From Staphylococcus cohnii subsp. cohnii (GTDB lineage: Bacteria; Bacillota; Bacilli; Staphylococcales; Staphylococcaceae): DNA of 64,000 nucleotides. The translations under genes and the position numbers were made by a program. The stretch is from positions 1 through 64,000 of the forward strand of contig NZ_PPQC01000024.1 in the NCBI RefSeq assembly GCF_002902365.1. Reading direction: 5' to 3'. Below the pieces are notes generated by a model. That model saw only the letters and a program-made list of their open reading frames with translations, made no database searches and was not told the origin of the DNA. Of this stretch, positions 8,967-19,266 are shown piece by piece (the stretch's first letter is position 1; every line of letters begins with the position of its first letter).

Positions 8967-10634
8967 TTACATCGACTCTGGCGCTGTTACGCCAACAAGG
9001 TTCAATGCATTATGTAGCGTAATTCTCACTGCATCAATTAATGCAATTAACGCTTTTGTTTTTTCTAAATCATCTGTTAAGACTTTTTCATCGTTGTAAA
9101 ACTTATGGAAATGTGCCGCCAAATCTTGAATATAGTTTGTCATTCTATGTGGTGCTCTGTGTGCTGCGGCATTTTCAATTGTTGATTCAAATTCTGCAAT
9201 TTTTTTCATGAGTTCAATCGCTTTGTCGTTTGTGATAAACGAATAATCTGCATCAGTTGAAGGTTCAACACCCTTTTCTTTAGCTTGTTTTAATATTGAA
9301 CAAATACGTGCGTGTGCATATTGTGCATAATACACCGGATTATCTTGCGATTCTTGTTTTGCTAATTCCATGTCAAAATCAAAATGGGTATCAGGACTAC
9401 GCATTGTTAAGAAATAACGGGCAGCATCCACGCCTACTTCATCCATGATTTCACGTAAAGTAATTGCATTTCCGGTACGTTTACTCATTTTTACTTCTTG
9501 GCCATCTTGCATTAAACGGACCATTTGCATAATTTGAATTTCAAGGCGTTCACTATCGACACCAAATGTTTCCATCGATGCTTTCAAACGCTGTATATAA
9601 CCATGATGATCTGCACCAAATAAGTTTATTAATATATCATTACCACGTTCGATTTTATCAAAATGGTAAGCAATATCTGGTAAAAAGTAAGTATAGTTAC
9701 CATCTTTTTTAATTAATACGCGGTCTTTATCGTCTGAGAAGTCAGTGGTACGTAACCATGTTGCACCATCTTCTTCATAAGTATAACCAAGTTTAGTCAT
9801 TTTATTAAGTACTTGTTTGATTTCACCTGATTCATAAAGTGTTGTTTCGCTAAACCAACTATCATAGTGTGTATTAAAATCATCTAAGTCTTTTCTTAGT
9901 TTTTGCATTTCATAATCAACACCAAGTTGTCTAAATGTTTTAATACGTTCTTCTTCGTCTAAATCTTTTATCTCAGGTTGTTTCTCTGCCAAATCTTTAC
10001 CAATATTAATGATGTCTTTCCCATGATAACCACCCTCTGGCATTTCAAAAGAATTATCACCAAGCGCTTCAAAATAACGTGCCTCTATCGAGCGTGCTAA
10101 ATTAGTAATTTGATTACCAGCATCATTAATATAATATTCTCTTGTTACATTATAACCAGCTGCTTCTAATATATTAGCCAATGTGTCGCCAACTGCCGCA
10201 TTACGCGCATGTCCTATATGTAAATCACCCGTAGGATTAGCAGATACATATTCTAATAGAATATTTTCACCATTTTTTTCTGCTTTATGGCCAAATTGGT
10301 TGCCTTTATTTATTGCTTCAGTAATAATCGCAGTCAAATAAGCACTATCTAAATAAAAATTGATAAAACCAGGCCCTGCAATATCAACTTTTTCTACTTG
10401 TGCAGCCGTTGTGTCCAAATTATCAACAATTGCTGTTGCGATTTCGCGTGGATTACGTTTCGCTATTTTTGTTAAAACCATTGCTATATTTGTTGAATAA
10501 TCACCATTTTTATTATCTTTTGGTATTTCAATTTTAATTTCAGGCATTTCGTTTATATCAGCAAGTTGTGCTTGTTGAATACTTTTCTTAATTTCTTCAA
10601 CTAACGTTTGCTTGACTTGTTCGATTATGTTCAT
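8967..10634 (-). CDS. argS: Arginyl-tRNA synthetase
   Basis: A class I aminoacyl-tRNA synthetase of 555 residues, normal for the family, that charges tRNA-Arg. The N-terminal Add1 tRNA-recognition domain is followed by the HIGH motif ([12 protein letters not shown], near residue 135), the KMSK motif ([10 protein letters not shown]) and a helical anticodon-binding domain ending [13 protein letters not shown]. It directly abuts the upstream DUF1934 gene with no intergenic base, so the two are translationally coupled. Confidence 0.97.
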   Translation of the reverse strand: MNIIEQVKQTLVEEIKKSIQQAQLADINEMPEIKIEIPKDNKNGDYSTNIAMVLTKIAKRNPREIATAIVDNLDTTAAQVEKVDIAGPGFINFYLDSAYLTAIITEAINKGNQFGHKAEKNGENILLEYVSANPTGDLHIGHARNAAVGDTLANILEAAGYNVTREYYINDAGNQITNLARSIEARYFEALGDNSFEMPEGGYHGKDIINIGKDLAEKQPEIKDLDEEERIKTFRQLGVDYEMQKLRKDLDDFNTHYDSWFSETTLYESGEIKQVLNKMTKLGYTYEEDGATWLRTTDFSDDKDRVLIKKDGNYTYFLPDIAYHFDKIERGNDILINLFGADHHGYIQRLKASMETFGVDSERLEIQIMQMVRLMQDGQEVKMSKRTGNAITLREIMDEVGVDAARYFLTMRSPDTHFDFDMELAKQESQDNPVYYAQYAHARICSILKQAKEKGVEPSTDADYSFITNDKAIELMKKIAEFESTIENAAAHRAPHRMTNYIQDLAAHFHKFYNDEKVLTDDLEKTKALIALIDAVRITLHNALNLVGVTAPESM

Positions 10635-11060
10635 TTACGGCATCTCCTTGTAAGTAATTTCATATTGATAAGACCCCATTTTCTCTTCATCTTGAATTAA
10701 ATCATAATGCACTTTCAATTTTCCACCGTTATCATTTACAAAATGTAAAATAGAATGTGTATAAACGGTAAGCGGTATGCGCCCGCCACTAATTTCATAC
10801 AAAGTAATCGTATCCTCGCCTTCTACAAAATGAAGGTTTAACTTAATGTCACCATTACGGATAATCTTTACTCCTGAAGTTTCAATTTTTACCGTCACGT
10901 TAACTGTTGCTCCGTCTATCTCTTCTTGATAACGAATAAAATCGGCTTTACGCTTTTGCCAAGATCCTGTAGTAGATAATGAGAATTTTTCCTTGTTATC
11001 GAATTGCTTAACAACTTGTTTCGTTTGGATTTCAACATTGTTTTCCAATGTAAGTTTCAC
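10635..11060 (-). CDS. DUF1934 family protein (YwiB-like)
   Basis: A small beta-barrel-type protein of about 141 residues, matching YwiB of Bacillus, which also lies next to argS. Function is unknown. I place the start at GTG 11060 (reading VKLTLENN) rather than ATG 11087. The ATG overlaps a TATAAT -10 box, so transcription would begin downstream of it, and the GTG is preceded by a partial ribosome site. Translation runs directly into argS. Confidence 0.8.
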   Translation of the reverse strand: MKLTLENNVEIQTKQVVKQFDNKEKFSLSTTGSWQKRKADFIRYQEEIDGATVNVTVKIETSGVKIIRNGDIKLNLHFVEGEDTITLYEISGGRIPLTVYTHSILHFVNDNGGKLKVHYDLIQDEEKMGSYQYEITYKEMP

Positions 11061-11085
11061 CCTAATCTTTAAAATAATACAAACC

Positions 11086-11096
11086 ATTATAGCATA
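11086..11096 (-). promoter_or_regulatory. Extended -10 promoter for ywiB-argS
   Basis: The minus strand reads TATGCTATAAT, an extended -10 element (TGC-TATAAT) without a clear -35. Its position decides the start codon of the DUF1934 gene. Confidence 0.6.
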
Positions 11097-11200
11097 CTTG
11101 AAATATGCAAAACAGTTGCTAAAATTAATTTAAATACATAATCTATATTTTTATAGTTAATATGACAACACATTCACTTTATTCTAAAATCACACATAAT

Positions 11201-11256
11201 AAAAGAGTAGAAAACAAAATCAAAATTTCAATTTGATTTCGTATTTCTACTCTTTT
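11201..11256 (-). terminator. Strong bidirectional terminator
   Basis: AAAAGAGTAGAAA pairs with TTTCTACTCTTTT with an inner AAATCAAA/TTTGATTT stem. It ends the ywhD transcript. Confidence 0.85.
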
Positions 11257-11347
11257 CAATTCACACAAATATCAAACTGTGTATTATAAAACCATTAGAT
11301 ACCTTATGTGCAGTTCATATCATATAATCATTAAAAACTAGATGATG

Positions 11348-11860
11348 TTACTCCGTCTCCAAAGCTTCGCGTAATGAAGCGTCAGAGTTATTCCACATAT
11401 CTATATCATGTGATTTAAGAAACGCCGCTAATATTTTTTTATTGTGGTCGCCAATTTGGTCAATTTCAATATAATGTTTCATTGATTTATCCATCATATT
11501 CACATGTTCAGGCATGCTTTTGTAACCTCTGCGAATACTTCTATTTACTAATAAATAGCAAGCTGTCAATCCAGCATAAAACGGTCCGTTTTCGCCACGT
11601 TCTGTCGTAACCCAACACAACCAATACTCTTTTGCTTCTTCACCTTCAACAGTCTCTTTATCTTTAATCCATTTGACACCTTTTTCAACACTGGAACGTG
11701 CATGCATACCTGCAATATCAATAAACGCCTCTTCATTTGCAACATCGATAAACACAGGTGCTACGTTATCTAAACTTATAGAGCCAATATTGGTACCTTT
11801 GTGCCCATCCAGTGGATCATTTTTAATAATATTAAATTTAAATCCCTTATTTTCAGCCAT
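11348..11860 (-). CDS. YwhD family protein
   Basis: A soluble 170-residue protein opening with FNIIKNDPLDGHKG and SLDNVAPVFIDV, which fits the Bacillus YwhD family. A conserved run AGMHARSSVEKG follows near residue 50. No catalytic motif is evident and the role is unknown. It is a single gene with a terminator behind it. Confidence 0.75.
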   Translation of the reverse strand: MAENKGFKFNIIKNDPLDGHKGTNIGSISLDNVAPVFIDVANEEAFIDIAGMHARSSVEKGVKWIKDKETVEGEEAKEYWLCWVTTERGENGPFYAGLTACYLLVNRSIRRGYKSMPEHVNMMDKSMKHYIEIDQIGDHNKKILAAFLKSHDIDMWNNSDASLREALETE

Positions 11861-11977
11861 CAGTGTCCACCTCCATATTAAAACAAGTAGTTATGTGATT
11901 ATTAAATTTTCATCATACATAAGTTGTCTCTATTAAAATTTTGCCATATTTGACAAAGCGATAAAAGTAATCAATGT

Positions 11978-13294
11978 TTAATTCAATTCATCTAATATGC
12001 TATTAATAGCATTTCTAACTTGGTCATCTTCTATATCAGAAATAAATTCTTTTGGATAATATAACTTATAGTCTTGTCTATTAATGCCTGTAATACTATG
12101 AATAACTAAGGATTGACTACTGATCTCTCTTATTTTACCATTACGTCTCAACAAATGAATCGGCTGTCTATCTGATCCTGGACGATCATAATCATAAGGC
12201 AAGTCAGAAAATGATTCACTTACAAAATAATAATTCGGATCTATACCTGCTTGTATAAACAAATCGGTTAATTCTGTAATTGTAATGATAGAACCATCAA
12301 ACGGCATATATTTAAACAAGTCACGATTAATAAACCTGCGTGACAAATCACTTAATATAGCATCATCTTCATTAATCCATGCTTTTAAGTAATAAACTAC
12401 AACCGCTTCATCTAAATCTACATATTGTTCAATCGTCATAGATTCTTCAAAGAAAGGAATAAAATCAGCAGGATATTTTTTAAATGTGTAGCCTTCATTA
12501 TAAAGTTGCTTTGCTCGTTTTAAGCAATTGTTAAGCAACACTTCTCCACCTCGACTAACTGGATGGAAGTATACTTGCCAATACATTTGATAACGGCTCA
12601 TAATGAAGTTCTCTACTGCATGCATACCACTTTCCTTAATAAGCACTTCATCTTTTGAAGGTCTCATTAATCTCAATATACGTTCCATGTCAAATTGCCC
12701 ATAAGTAACGCCTGTAAAATATGCATCACGTTGCAAATAATCCATTCTATCAGCATCTATTTGTGAAGAAATCATAGATATGACCAATTTATTTTCATGT
12801 GTTTTGTTAATAACATCAGCTACTTGTTGCGGGAAATCTTCAGAAACACGTCGTAATACACTGTTTACTTCTGTCGGGCCAGTAATGATTTTTTGCGTAA
12901 ATTGCTCATGATCTGTATTAAAAATCTTCTCAAAGCTATGCGAAAATGGTCCATGACCTAAGTCGTGTAATAATGCAGCACATAATGCAAGTGGACGATC
13001 ATCATTATTCCATGCTTCACGACCGTCAAACGAATCATCAATTAATCTTCGAACAATTTCATATACGCCTAAAGAATGTCCGAATCTACTGTGTTCAGCG
13101 GTATGAAATGATAAGTATAATGTACCCAACTGCTTTATACGTCGTAAACGTTGAAATTCCTTCGTTTTAATCAAGTCCCAAATCACTTGGTCTCTTACAT
13201 GAATATACCTATGAATGGGGTCTTTAAATACTTTTTCTTCAGGTAACTTTTGTGTAGCATAAGTTGTAAAAGTCAATGTCGTCCTCCTATTCAT
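11978..13294 (-). CDS. HD-domain phosphohydrolase (YwfO/SAMHD1-like)
   Basis: A 438-residue cytosolic HD-domain protein. The metal ligands are visible as HSRFGHSLG (residues about 68-76) and LLHDLGHGPFSH (about 109-120), with a later SSQIDADRMDYLQRD. This arrangement matches the YwfO/YdhJ dNTP or nucleotide triphosphohydrolase group. It would hydrolyse nucleotides; the substrate is inferred from the family only. The GNAT gene lies 17 bases upstream, so both are probably one transcript. Confidence 0.88.
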   Translation of the reverse strand: MNRRTTLTFTTYATQKLPEEKVFKDPIHRYIHVRDQVIWDLIKTKEFQRLRRIKQLGTLYLSFHTAEHSRFGHSLGVYEIVRRLIDDSFDGREAWNNDDRPLALCAALLHDLGHGPFSHSFEKIFNTDHEQFTQKIITGPTEVNSVLRRVSEDFPQQVADVINKTHENKLVISMISSQIDADRMDYLQRDAYFTGVTYGQFDMERILRLMRPSKDEVLIKESGMHAVENFIMSRYQMYWQVYFHPVSRGGEVLLNNCLKRAKQLYNEGYTFKKYPADFIPFFEESMTIEQYVDLDEAVVVYYLKAWINEDDAILSDLSRRFINRDLFKYMPFDGSIITITELTDLFIQAGIDPNYYFVSESFSDLPYDYDRPGSDRQPIHLLRRNGKIREISSQSLVIHSITGINRQDYKLYYPKEFISDIEDDQVRNAINSILDELN

Positions 13295-13311
13295 ACCTTG
13301 TTAATGTGCAA

Positions 13312-13791
13312 TTACTTTAAAGTTTTTCGCATCAATGCCAAATCCATTTCTTCCCCATACATCACATGCATATATGAACGCACACGTTCAAACCCTTTTT
13401 GTTCATAAAAAGATACAGCTTCATCATTCTTTTTATCAACTTCTAAAAACACTTCATTATATTCATCTTGGAAATACGCTAAGCCTTCTTTCAGTAAATC
13501 AGTACCATACCCATGATGTTGCCATGAGGGTCTCACATAATGGGCTGATAAGAATAATTCAGTGCCATATATAAAATTAGCGAAACCAATAATCTGATCA
13601 TCTTCTTCAATGACTAAGAATAATTGTTCTTCTAATCTTTTAAGTAAATGTTGTTCATTATATGAAGCAGCTAATAATTCATTTACAGTTTTAGCTGCAT
13701 AGATATTTAAATAAGTATTATACCAAGCTTTTGTTGCTACATCTCTGATGCCTACAACATCTTCTGGCGCTGCTTTCCTAACTTTGTGCAT
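13312..13791 (-). CDS. GNAT family N-acetyltransferase
   Basis: A 159-residue GNAT fold. The acetyl-CoA-binding segment YVRPSWQHHGYGTDLL and the C-terminal FYEQKGFERVRSY are clear. Substrate is unknown. It is the first gene of a probable two-gene unit with the HD phosphohydrolase. Confidence 0.85.
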   Translation of the reverse strand: MHKVRKAAPEDVVGIRDVATKAWYNTYLNIYAAKTVNELLAASYNEQHLLKRLEEQLFLVIEEDDQIIGFANFIYGTELFLSAHYVRPSWQHHGYGTDLLKEGLAYFQDEYNEVFLEVDKKNDEAVSFYEQKGFERVRSYMHVMYGEEMDLALMRKTLK

Positions 13792-13923
13792 GTTGGTTCC
13801 CCCTATTTATAGTAGGTAATAATACGCTTATTATAACATAATTTTAGTGTTCCAAATACTTAATCTATTCATATGAAAATAGCTTGGACAATAGATAACA
13901 ATTGCCCAAACTACCTCTAAACA

Positions 13924-14463
13924 TTATTTATTTAATGTATCTTGCCATTCTTGTGCGCGGTTTAATGCGTATGAGTCTTTATCAATATCTCCTGGTTTTT
14001 CAGCAGTTCCAATGATATAACCAGATAGCGTAGCGCCTAAAAACTCTAAGCTATATTTCATTTGAGTGATACATGGTTTTGCTTTTACTTTTGGAAAATC
14101 TCCACCGACAATAATGAGTCGAAAATCTTTCTCAGCCATTTTCGCTTTGAAATCTTTATAATTAGGATCCATTAAAGTTTCAGACCAATGATCAATGAAA
14201 GCTTTCAAAGAAGCAGACAAACTATACCAATAAACAGGTGATGCAAAGATAATTGTATCACTGGCTAACACTTGGTCTATAATTTTTTTATAATCATCTT
14301 CATAAGCATCTATTGTTGTCCCGTCATGCCTTACATCTCTCACTGGATTCAATTGATACTGTGTTAAGTCAAACCATTTGTAGTCGTGTCCTGATAAGGT
14401 CATTTTAGTCAATCGAGCAGTATTCCCCTCCGGACGACTGCCCCCGAACAAAACTGTAATCAT
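13924..14463 (-). CDS. NAD(P)H-dependent FMN reductase / flavodoxin-like oxidoreductase
   Basis: A 179-residue flavodoxin-fold enzyme. The phosphate loop FGGSRPEGNTARL is near residue 6 and ASPVYWYSLSASLKAFIDHW near 75 is the FMN-contact region. It probably reduces quinones, nitro or azo compounds using NAD(P)H. It is monocistronic, and a cluster of dispersed repeats lies on its upstream side. Confidence 0.82.
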   Translation of the reverse strand: MITVLFGGSRPEGNTARLTKMTLSGHDYKWFDLTQYQLNPVRDVRHDGTTIDAYEDDYKKIIDQVLASDTIIFASPVYWYSLSASLKAFIDHWSETLMDPNYKDFKAKMAEKDFRLIIVGGDFPKVKAKPCITQMKYSLEFLGATLSGYIIGTAEKPGDIDKDSYALNRAQEWQDTLNK

Positions 14464-14635
14464 AATAATCTCCTTTTAATCCTTTTCATATATTAAAATA
14501 TTTCATTAGAGATATCTTAATAATCTTACACAAAAGTTCATAAATATAACATGCGCTTACAACATTATATTATAGCATTAAATGATTTGAAGGAAAATTT
14601 ATAAATTTATATATTTCAATTAAAATTTTAAAAGT

Positions 14636-14722
14636 CTATAAAATGGGAGTAGGACAGCAATCTAATTTTATTAAAAAGACTTCGTCGTCCCACCCCCGAC
14701 AAAGATGACTAGACATTGAAAA
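14636..14722. repeat. Dispersed intergenic repeat, family A (copy 1)
   Basis: The segment begins GGGAGTAGGACAGCAATC, has TTCGTCGTCCC in the middle and ends GATGACTAGACATTG. A clearly related copy lies in reverse orientation at 52383-52455, and a short fragment at 16222-16272 shares GGACAGAAACCGAATTTTA. It resembles the imperfect repeats scattered between staphylococcal genes. Confidence 0.7.
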
Positions 14723-14747
14723 CGTATAAAGACATCAACTAAGTTAA

Positions 14748-14854
14748 AGCTCATGCATAACTCCCACTTACCCAATAAATTGTGAAGTGGTTTAAGGTTT
14801 ACCTGAGCTATAGCTCATGCATAACTCCCACTAACCCAATAAATTGTGAAGTGG
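14748..14854. repeat. Dispersed intergenic repeat, family B (two direct copies)
   Basis: Two 43-bp units (14748-14790 and 14812-14854) read AGCTCATGCATAACTCCCAC, then ACCCAATAAATTGTGAAGTGG, differing at one base. In each unit CCCACT...AGTGG can fold into a hairpin. A third copy lies at 51820-51875. Confidence 0.85.
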
Positions 14855-14933
14855 GAGTAAAATTTTCAATTAAGTCATCTACTGACAATTTGAAATAGTC
14901 TGGACATCATTGATTCTTTCCAAAGACATTGTA

Positions 14934-15869
14934 TTATTTTCTAGGAAATAATTCGTTTATTTTTTCAATTTCTTCTTTAGTTAAATTAACCTCTAACGTC
15001 GTTAAATTATCCACGACTTGATGTGGTTGTTTTGCACCAGGAATCACGACATCCAATGAAGGTTGAGTTAAATAGAATGCAAGTACAATATGTGCAACAT
15101 CTACATTATGATTATCTGCAATACCTCTTAACTCATCAATTTTCGCTAAGTTTTCTTTGAATTTTTCTCCTTGGAATTCTGGATTCTTAGCACGAGTATC
15201 ATCAAATTGTGTATTTTCGGTATACTTACCGGCTAAAAGACCTGATACTAAAGGAAAATACGGAATAAATGTAATTTGATTTTCTTTTGTATATTCAAAC
15301 ACATCTTCATTTTCACGATTTAGCAAATTGTATTCCATTTGTACAACATCAACATAGCCATCTTTATTCGCTTCTTTTAATTGATCTAATGTAAAGTTAG
15401 AAACCCCTATAGCTTTAATCTTGCCTTCATCTTTTAAATCTTTTAATGCGGCAACCGCTTGATCTTTAGGTGTTGTGTCGTCTGGAAAATGAATATAATA
15501 CAAATCAATATAATCTACTTGAAGACGTTTTAAGCTTTTTTCTACCTGATCTTTAAGAAATTCTGGGTCATTAGACATTTTCACATTACCATCTTCATCA
15601 AAATAATGTGCACCTTTTGTGGCAATTGCAAACTCGTCTCTAGCAAATTCTTTTACCGCTTCTCCAACCAATTCTTCAGAACGCTCTGGACCATAGATAT
15701 ATGCTGTGTCTAATAATGTAATACCATTTCTAACTGCAGTACGAACTGTTTCTTTACCTTTTTCTTCATCTAAATCATTATAAAAGTTATGTCCACCAAC
15801 AGCGTTTGTACCTAAAGCAATCGGTGATACTGTTACATTTGATTTTCCTAATTGAACTTTTTCCGTCAA
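14934..15869 (-). CDS. Aldo/keto reductase
   Basis: A 311-residue TIM-barrel NAD(P)H-dependent reductase. The tetrad is visible: Asp and Tyr in [16 protein letters not shown], Lys in IATKGAH, and His in YYIHFPD. The C-terminal cofactor motif [11 protein letters not shown] is present. Substrate is unknown. The gene stands alone among repeats. The 496 bases to its right hold a fragment of repeat family A (16222-16272) and the terminator of the KAS III gene, and nothing else recognisable. Confidence 0.88.
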   Translation of the reverse strand: MTEKVQLGKSNVTVSPIALGTNAVGGHNFYNDLDEEKGKETVRTAVRNGITLLDTAYIYGPERSEELVGEAVKEFARDEFAIATKGAHYFDEDGNVKMSNDPEFLKDQVEKSLKRLQVDYIDLYYIHFPDDTTPKDQAVAALKDLKDEGKIKAIGVSNFTLDQLKEANKDGYVDVVQMEYNLLNRENEDVFEYTKENQITFIPYFPLVSGLLAGKYTENTQFDDTRAKNPEFQGEKFKENLAKIDELRGIADNHNVDVAHIVLAFYLTQPSLDVVIPGAKQPHQVVDNLTTLEVNLTKEEIEKINELFPRK

Positions 15870-16292
15870 AACAATCCAACTCCTTATATTTTAATTTTGA
15901 AATATTTATAAAATCTCTGGCTCAAAGTGTTTTGGTATATATTTGTTTGAAAGAGAGTATGACCATACAATCAACAAACGTATGAACTGCTGAACACTAT
16001 AATATATCTCTACCCTTTTTCATTTAGTTTAATAACGTGGTTATCACATAGTATAAATGTACATAACCTAAATATTCAGATCCACTTCATAAGTCATCAT
16101 GATGAAATAACTATATTAAGTCGTTGAATAACTTTTCAACCTCTACTCAAAATTTAGCATGCTTTCGATGAAACCTTGAAGTAAAATGCTTGAAAATTAC
16201 ATTGCAAAAATTTAACCATTATTGGAAGCAGGACAGAAACCGAATTTTATTAAAAAGATTTCATCGCTTACCTAATTAAGTATGAGTACAAT

Positions 16293-16331
16293 TAAAAAAA
16301 GCAGGATGCAATACATGTACATCCTACTTTT
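16293..16331 (-). terminator. Terminator of the KAS III gene
   Basis: AGTAGGATGTACATG and CATCCTGCT form the stem; the minus-strand 3' side continues with seven T residues. Confidence 0.85.
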
Positions 16332-16365
16332 GAATCATGGTTTATTTGATTGTTGTGTTACATTT

Positions 16366-17346
16366 TTAAAGTGTCCATTTAATTAATGTAGATGCATATG
16401 ACAATCCGCCACCAAACCCAACTAACAACATGAGATCACCTTTTTTGAGTTGATGTGCTTGAACAGCTAAGTCAATCGATAATGGAATCGTTGCCGATGA
16501 CGTATTACCATAATATTTAAGACTCATTAGTGCTTTATCTTTTGATAGATTTGCTTTTTCACATATTGATTCTATCATTCTGGCATTAGCACTGTGTGGT
16601 GCAAACCAATCTATATCTTCTTTTTTATAATTCGTATCACGCATTGTATCTTCAATAATATTTGGGACATTGCCGACAGCCCATTTATATACCCCACGGC
16701 CATTTTGTACAATATGGCCAGGATTTTGTAAATCTTCGCCAAACATTGTATGAGAAAGTTCCGAACAATATAAATGATGTCCTTTGTCGCCATCTGAGCC
16801 AGCACTACTAGATATAAAGCTCGTTTCATCTTCACTGTATTCTACTAAAAATACTCCTGCACCATCTCCAAATAATATACACGTATTGCGGTCTGTGTAA
16901 TCTGTAATTTGTGATAATGTTTCTGCGCCAATGACTAACACTTTTTTATTTTGACCTGATGTAATCAGACCATTAGCGATATTCAAACCATAAGCAAAAC
17001 CTGCACAAGCTGCATTAATATCAATAGCCCCTGCATTTTTCAAACCTAATTTTGCTTGCACATAAGATGCAACACTAGGTGTTTTATAGTCTGGTGTCAA
17101 CGTAGCATTGATGATCATATCAACATCATTTAATTCCACTTGATATTTCTCTTGTAAATCTAACACTGCTTTATAACTTATATCACTCGTATATTCATCT
17201 TCAGCTACGATTCTTCTTTCAACAATTCCAGTTCTCTGTTGGATCCATGCATCAGACGTATCAACAATCTTCTCGAAATCTTGATTATCCATTATTTTCT
17301 CTGGTACATAAGCACCTTGCGCAGTAATTTTTGCAAATGAATTCAT
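16366..17346 (-). CDS. Beta-ketoacyl-ACP synthase III (KAS III)
   Basis: A 326-residue condensing enzyme with an intact Cys-His-Asn triad: Cys in INAACAGFAYG, His in WFAPHSANARM, Asn in YYGNTSSATIP. It ends with VGFGGGLSY. KAS III starts fatty-acid synthesis by joining an acyl-CoA primer to malonyl-ACP. The housekeeping staphylococcal fabH normally sits beside fabF; this copy is alone with its own terminator, so it is probably a second isoform like Bacillus FabHB or serves a different primer. That role is inference. Confidence 0.85.
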   Translation of the reverse strand: MNSFAKITAQGAYVPEKIMDNQDFEKIVDTSDAWIQQRTGIVERRIVAEDEYTSDISYKAVLDLQEKYQVELNDVDMIINATLTPDYKTPSVASYVQAKLGLKNAGAIDINAACAGFAYGLNIANGLITSGQNKKVLVIGAETLSQITDYTDRNTCILFGDGAGVFLVEYSEDETSFISSSAGSDGDKGHHLYCSELSHTMFGEDLQNPGHIVQNGRGVYKWAVGNVPNIIEDTMRDTNYKKEDIDWFAPHSANARMIESICEKANLSKDKALMSLKYYGNTSSATIPLSIDLAVQAHQLKKGDLMLLVGFGGGLSYASTLIKWTL

Positions 17347-17546
17347 ATCATAACTCCTTTTATCATTCTGTAACTTTGAAATTTCAAAATCTTGTTTTAA
17401 TCATACTCATCTTACAATGAATGATAACACAATCAATCCAACACCTATATAAACAATAATAAATTCCTAAGTAAAATCAATATAAATAACATTTTAAATC
17501 ATCATTTATAATTTATTATATGAACTAAAAGTAAAATAATCTTTAA

Positions 17547-17575
17547 TTGACTTTTCATAATTTTTGAATTATTAT
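17547..17575 (+). promoter_or_regulatory. Promoter of the polyol/ketose operon
   Basis: TTGACT (17547-17552) and TATTAT (17570-17575) are 17 bases apart. Transcription would start near 17582, just before the cre site. Confidence 0.7.
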
Positions 17576-17582
17576 TCATTCA

Positions 17583-17596
17583 TGTTAGCGTTTACA
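17583..17596 (+). promoter_or_regulatory. Catabolite-responsive element (cre)
   Basis: TGTTAGCGTTTACA fits the CcpA operator consensus TGWAANCGNTNWCA with one mismatch. It lies at about +2 to +15 of the predicted transcript, a position for repression by CcpA when glucose is present. Confidence 0.7.
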
Positions 17597-17621
17597 TTAT
17601 TTTAAATAAAGGAGCAAGAAA

Positions 17622-19217
17622 ATGGAAAGTGATGATATCAAGCACTTGGTTGAATCTGGTCAACTATCTGTAGGCATTGAATTAGGCTCTACGCGTATAA
17701 AAACAATTGCTATCGCACCTAATTGTGAAACAATTGCAACAGGTTCTTTTGAATGGGAGAACAAATATGAAAATGGCTATTGGACTTATTCCATTAATGA
17801 TGTATGGGTAGGCATCCAAAAAAGTTATGCTGAAATGTCACAATCAATTAAAGACAACTATCATACTCAACTTAAATCCTTAGCTTCTCTAGGCATTAGT
17901 GGTATGATGCATGGTTACTTAGCTTTTGATGACAACGATGATTTGTTAGTACCATTCAGAACTTGGCGCAATAACAATGCGAACAAAGCTGCACAACAAT
18001 TACGCGAAGATTTTAAAGTTAATATACCAGAACGTTGGAGTATCGCTCAGCTATTCCAATCAGCAATAGATGGCGAAGCGCATGTCAAACAAGTTAGTTA
18101 TCTAACTACCCTTGCTGGATATGTTCATTGGTATTTAACAGATAAAAAGGTATTAGGCATAGGAGACGCGTCTGGCATGTTCCCAATTAACAGCGAACGC
18201 AAGCATTTTCGTCAAGATTTATTAAAGCGCTTTAATTCATTATTTCAAAAATTAGGTTATTCACAAGACATTAGCGATATGTTACCAAATGTGATTGTAG
18301 CTGGAGAAATTGCTGGTTATTTAACAGAAACAGGCGCTAAACTCATCGATCCAAATGGTGAATTAGAGTCAGGATGTCCAATGTGTGCACCAGAATCAGA
18401 TGCTGCTACAGGCATGGTAGCAACCAATAGTGTGGCACCAAAAACAGGAAATGTTTCAGCTGGAACGAGTATATTTTCAATGATTGTACTAGAAAAACCG
18501 ATTGTCAATGTATACCCCGAAGTTGATATTGTAACAACACCTGATGGTTATGATGTTGCAATGATACATGCTAATAACTGTACATCTGATATCAATGCTT
18601 GGATTCATTTGTTTGAGGGAGTTTTGCAACTCATGAATGTAAAGTATGATAAAAACGAACTTTTCACAAAGTTATTTGAAAGCGCTTTTAACGGAGATGA
18701 AGACTTAGGAAAGTTATTATCCTATGGCTATATTTCTGGAGAATTCATAACAGATGTCAATCAAGGTTATCCGATGTTTCTACGTCATGTTGATAGTGCA
18801 TTTAATATTGAAAACTTTATGAAGACACATATTTTCAGTGCCTTTAGCACTTTGAAAATTGGCATAGATTTATTAAAAGAAAAAGAGGATATTCAAATTG
18901 ACAGCATGTTAGGTCATGGTGGCATTTTTAAAACAGACAACATCGCACAATCCTACCTAGCTGCAGCATTAGAATCGCCAGTCAGTGTTATGAGGACTGC
19001 TAGTGAAGGAGGCGCATGGGGTATCGCAATATTATCCCGTTATTTATTAGAAAGTCAATATACAAATTTGTCCAATTACTTAAACGTTAAAGCTTTTGAT
19101 AACACTGATCAAATCACTTTAAATCCCAAACCACAGGATATTGAAAGTTTTAGAAATTATATTCAAAAATTTAAAGCATTATTACCTCTCCAAAGACAGA
19201 TAGATGAATATATTTAA
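17622..19217 (+). CDS. FGGY-family carbohydrate kinase
   Basis: A 531-residue sugar kinase that phosphorylates a pentulose, pentitol or similar sugar with ATP. The N-terminal phosphate motif is VGIELGSTRIKTIAI. GISGMMHGYLAFD and FRTWRNNNA mark the substrate side, GIGDASGMFPI follows, and the ATP-side motifs GNVSAGTSIFS and MLGHGGIFKT lie in the second half. It resembles xylulokinase/YoaC-type enzymes more than classical AraB. The start follows AAAGGAGC. It heads a three-gene operon with an RbtT-type transporter and an SDR dehydrogenase, behind a cre site. Confidence 0.85.
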   Translation: MESDDIKHLVESGQLSVGIELGSTRIKTIAIAPNCETIATGSFEWENKYENGYWTYSINDVWVGIQKSYAEMSQSIKDNYHTQLKSLASLGISGMMHGYLAFDDNDDLLVPFRTWRNNNANKAAQQLREDFKVNIPERWSIAQLFQSAIDGEAHVKQVSYLTTLAGYVHWYLTDKKVLGIGDASGMFPINSERKHFRQDLLKRFNSLFQKLGYSQDISDMLPNVIVAGEIAGYLTETGAKLIDPNGELESGCPMCAPESDAATGMVATNSVAPKTGNVSAGTSIFSMIVLEKPIVNVYPEVDIVTTPDGYDVAMIHANNCTSDINAWIHLFEGVLQLMNVKYDKNELFTKLFESAFNGDEDLGKLLSYGYISGEFITDVNQGYPMFLRHVDSAFNIENFMKTHIFSAFSTLKIGIDLLKEKEDIQIDSMLGHGGIFKTDNIAQSYLAAALESPVSVMRTASEGGAWGIAILSRYLLESQYTNLSNYLNVKAFDNTDQITLNPKPQDIESFRNYIQKFKALLPLQRQIDEYI

Positions 19218-19266
19218 ACACGATTAACATTTTAAAAATCATATTTAAAGATTAGGAGAGATTTTT

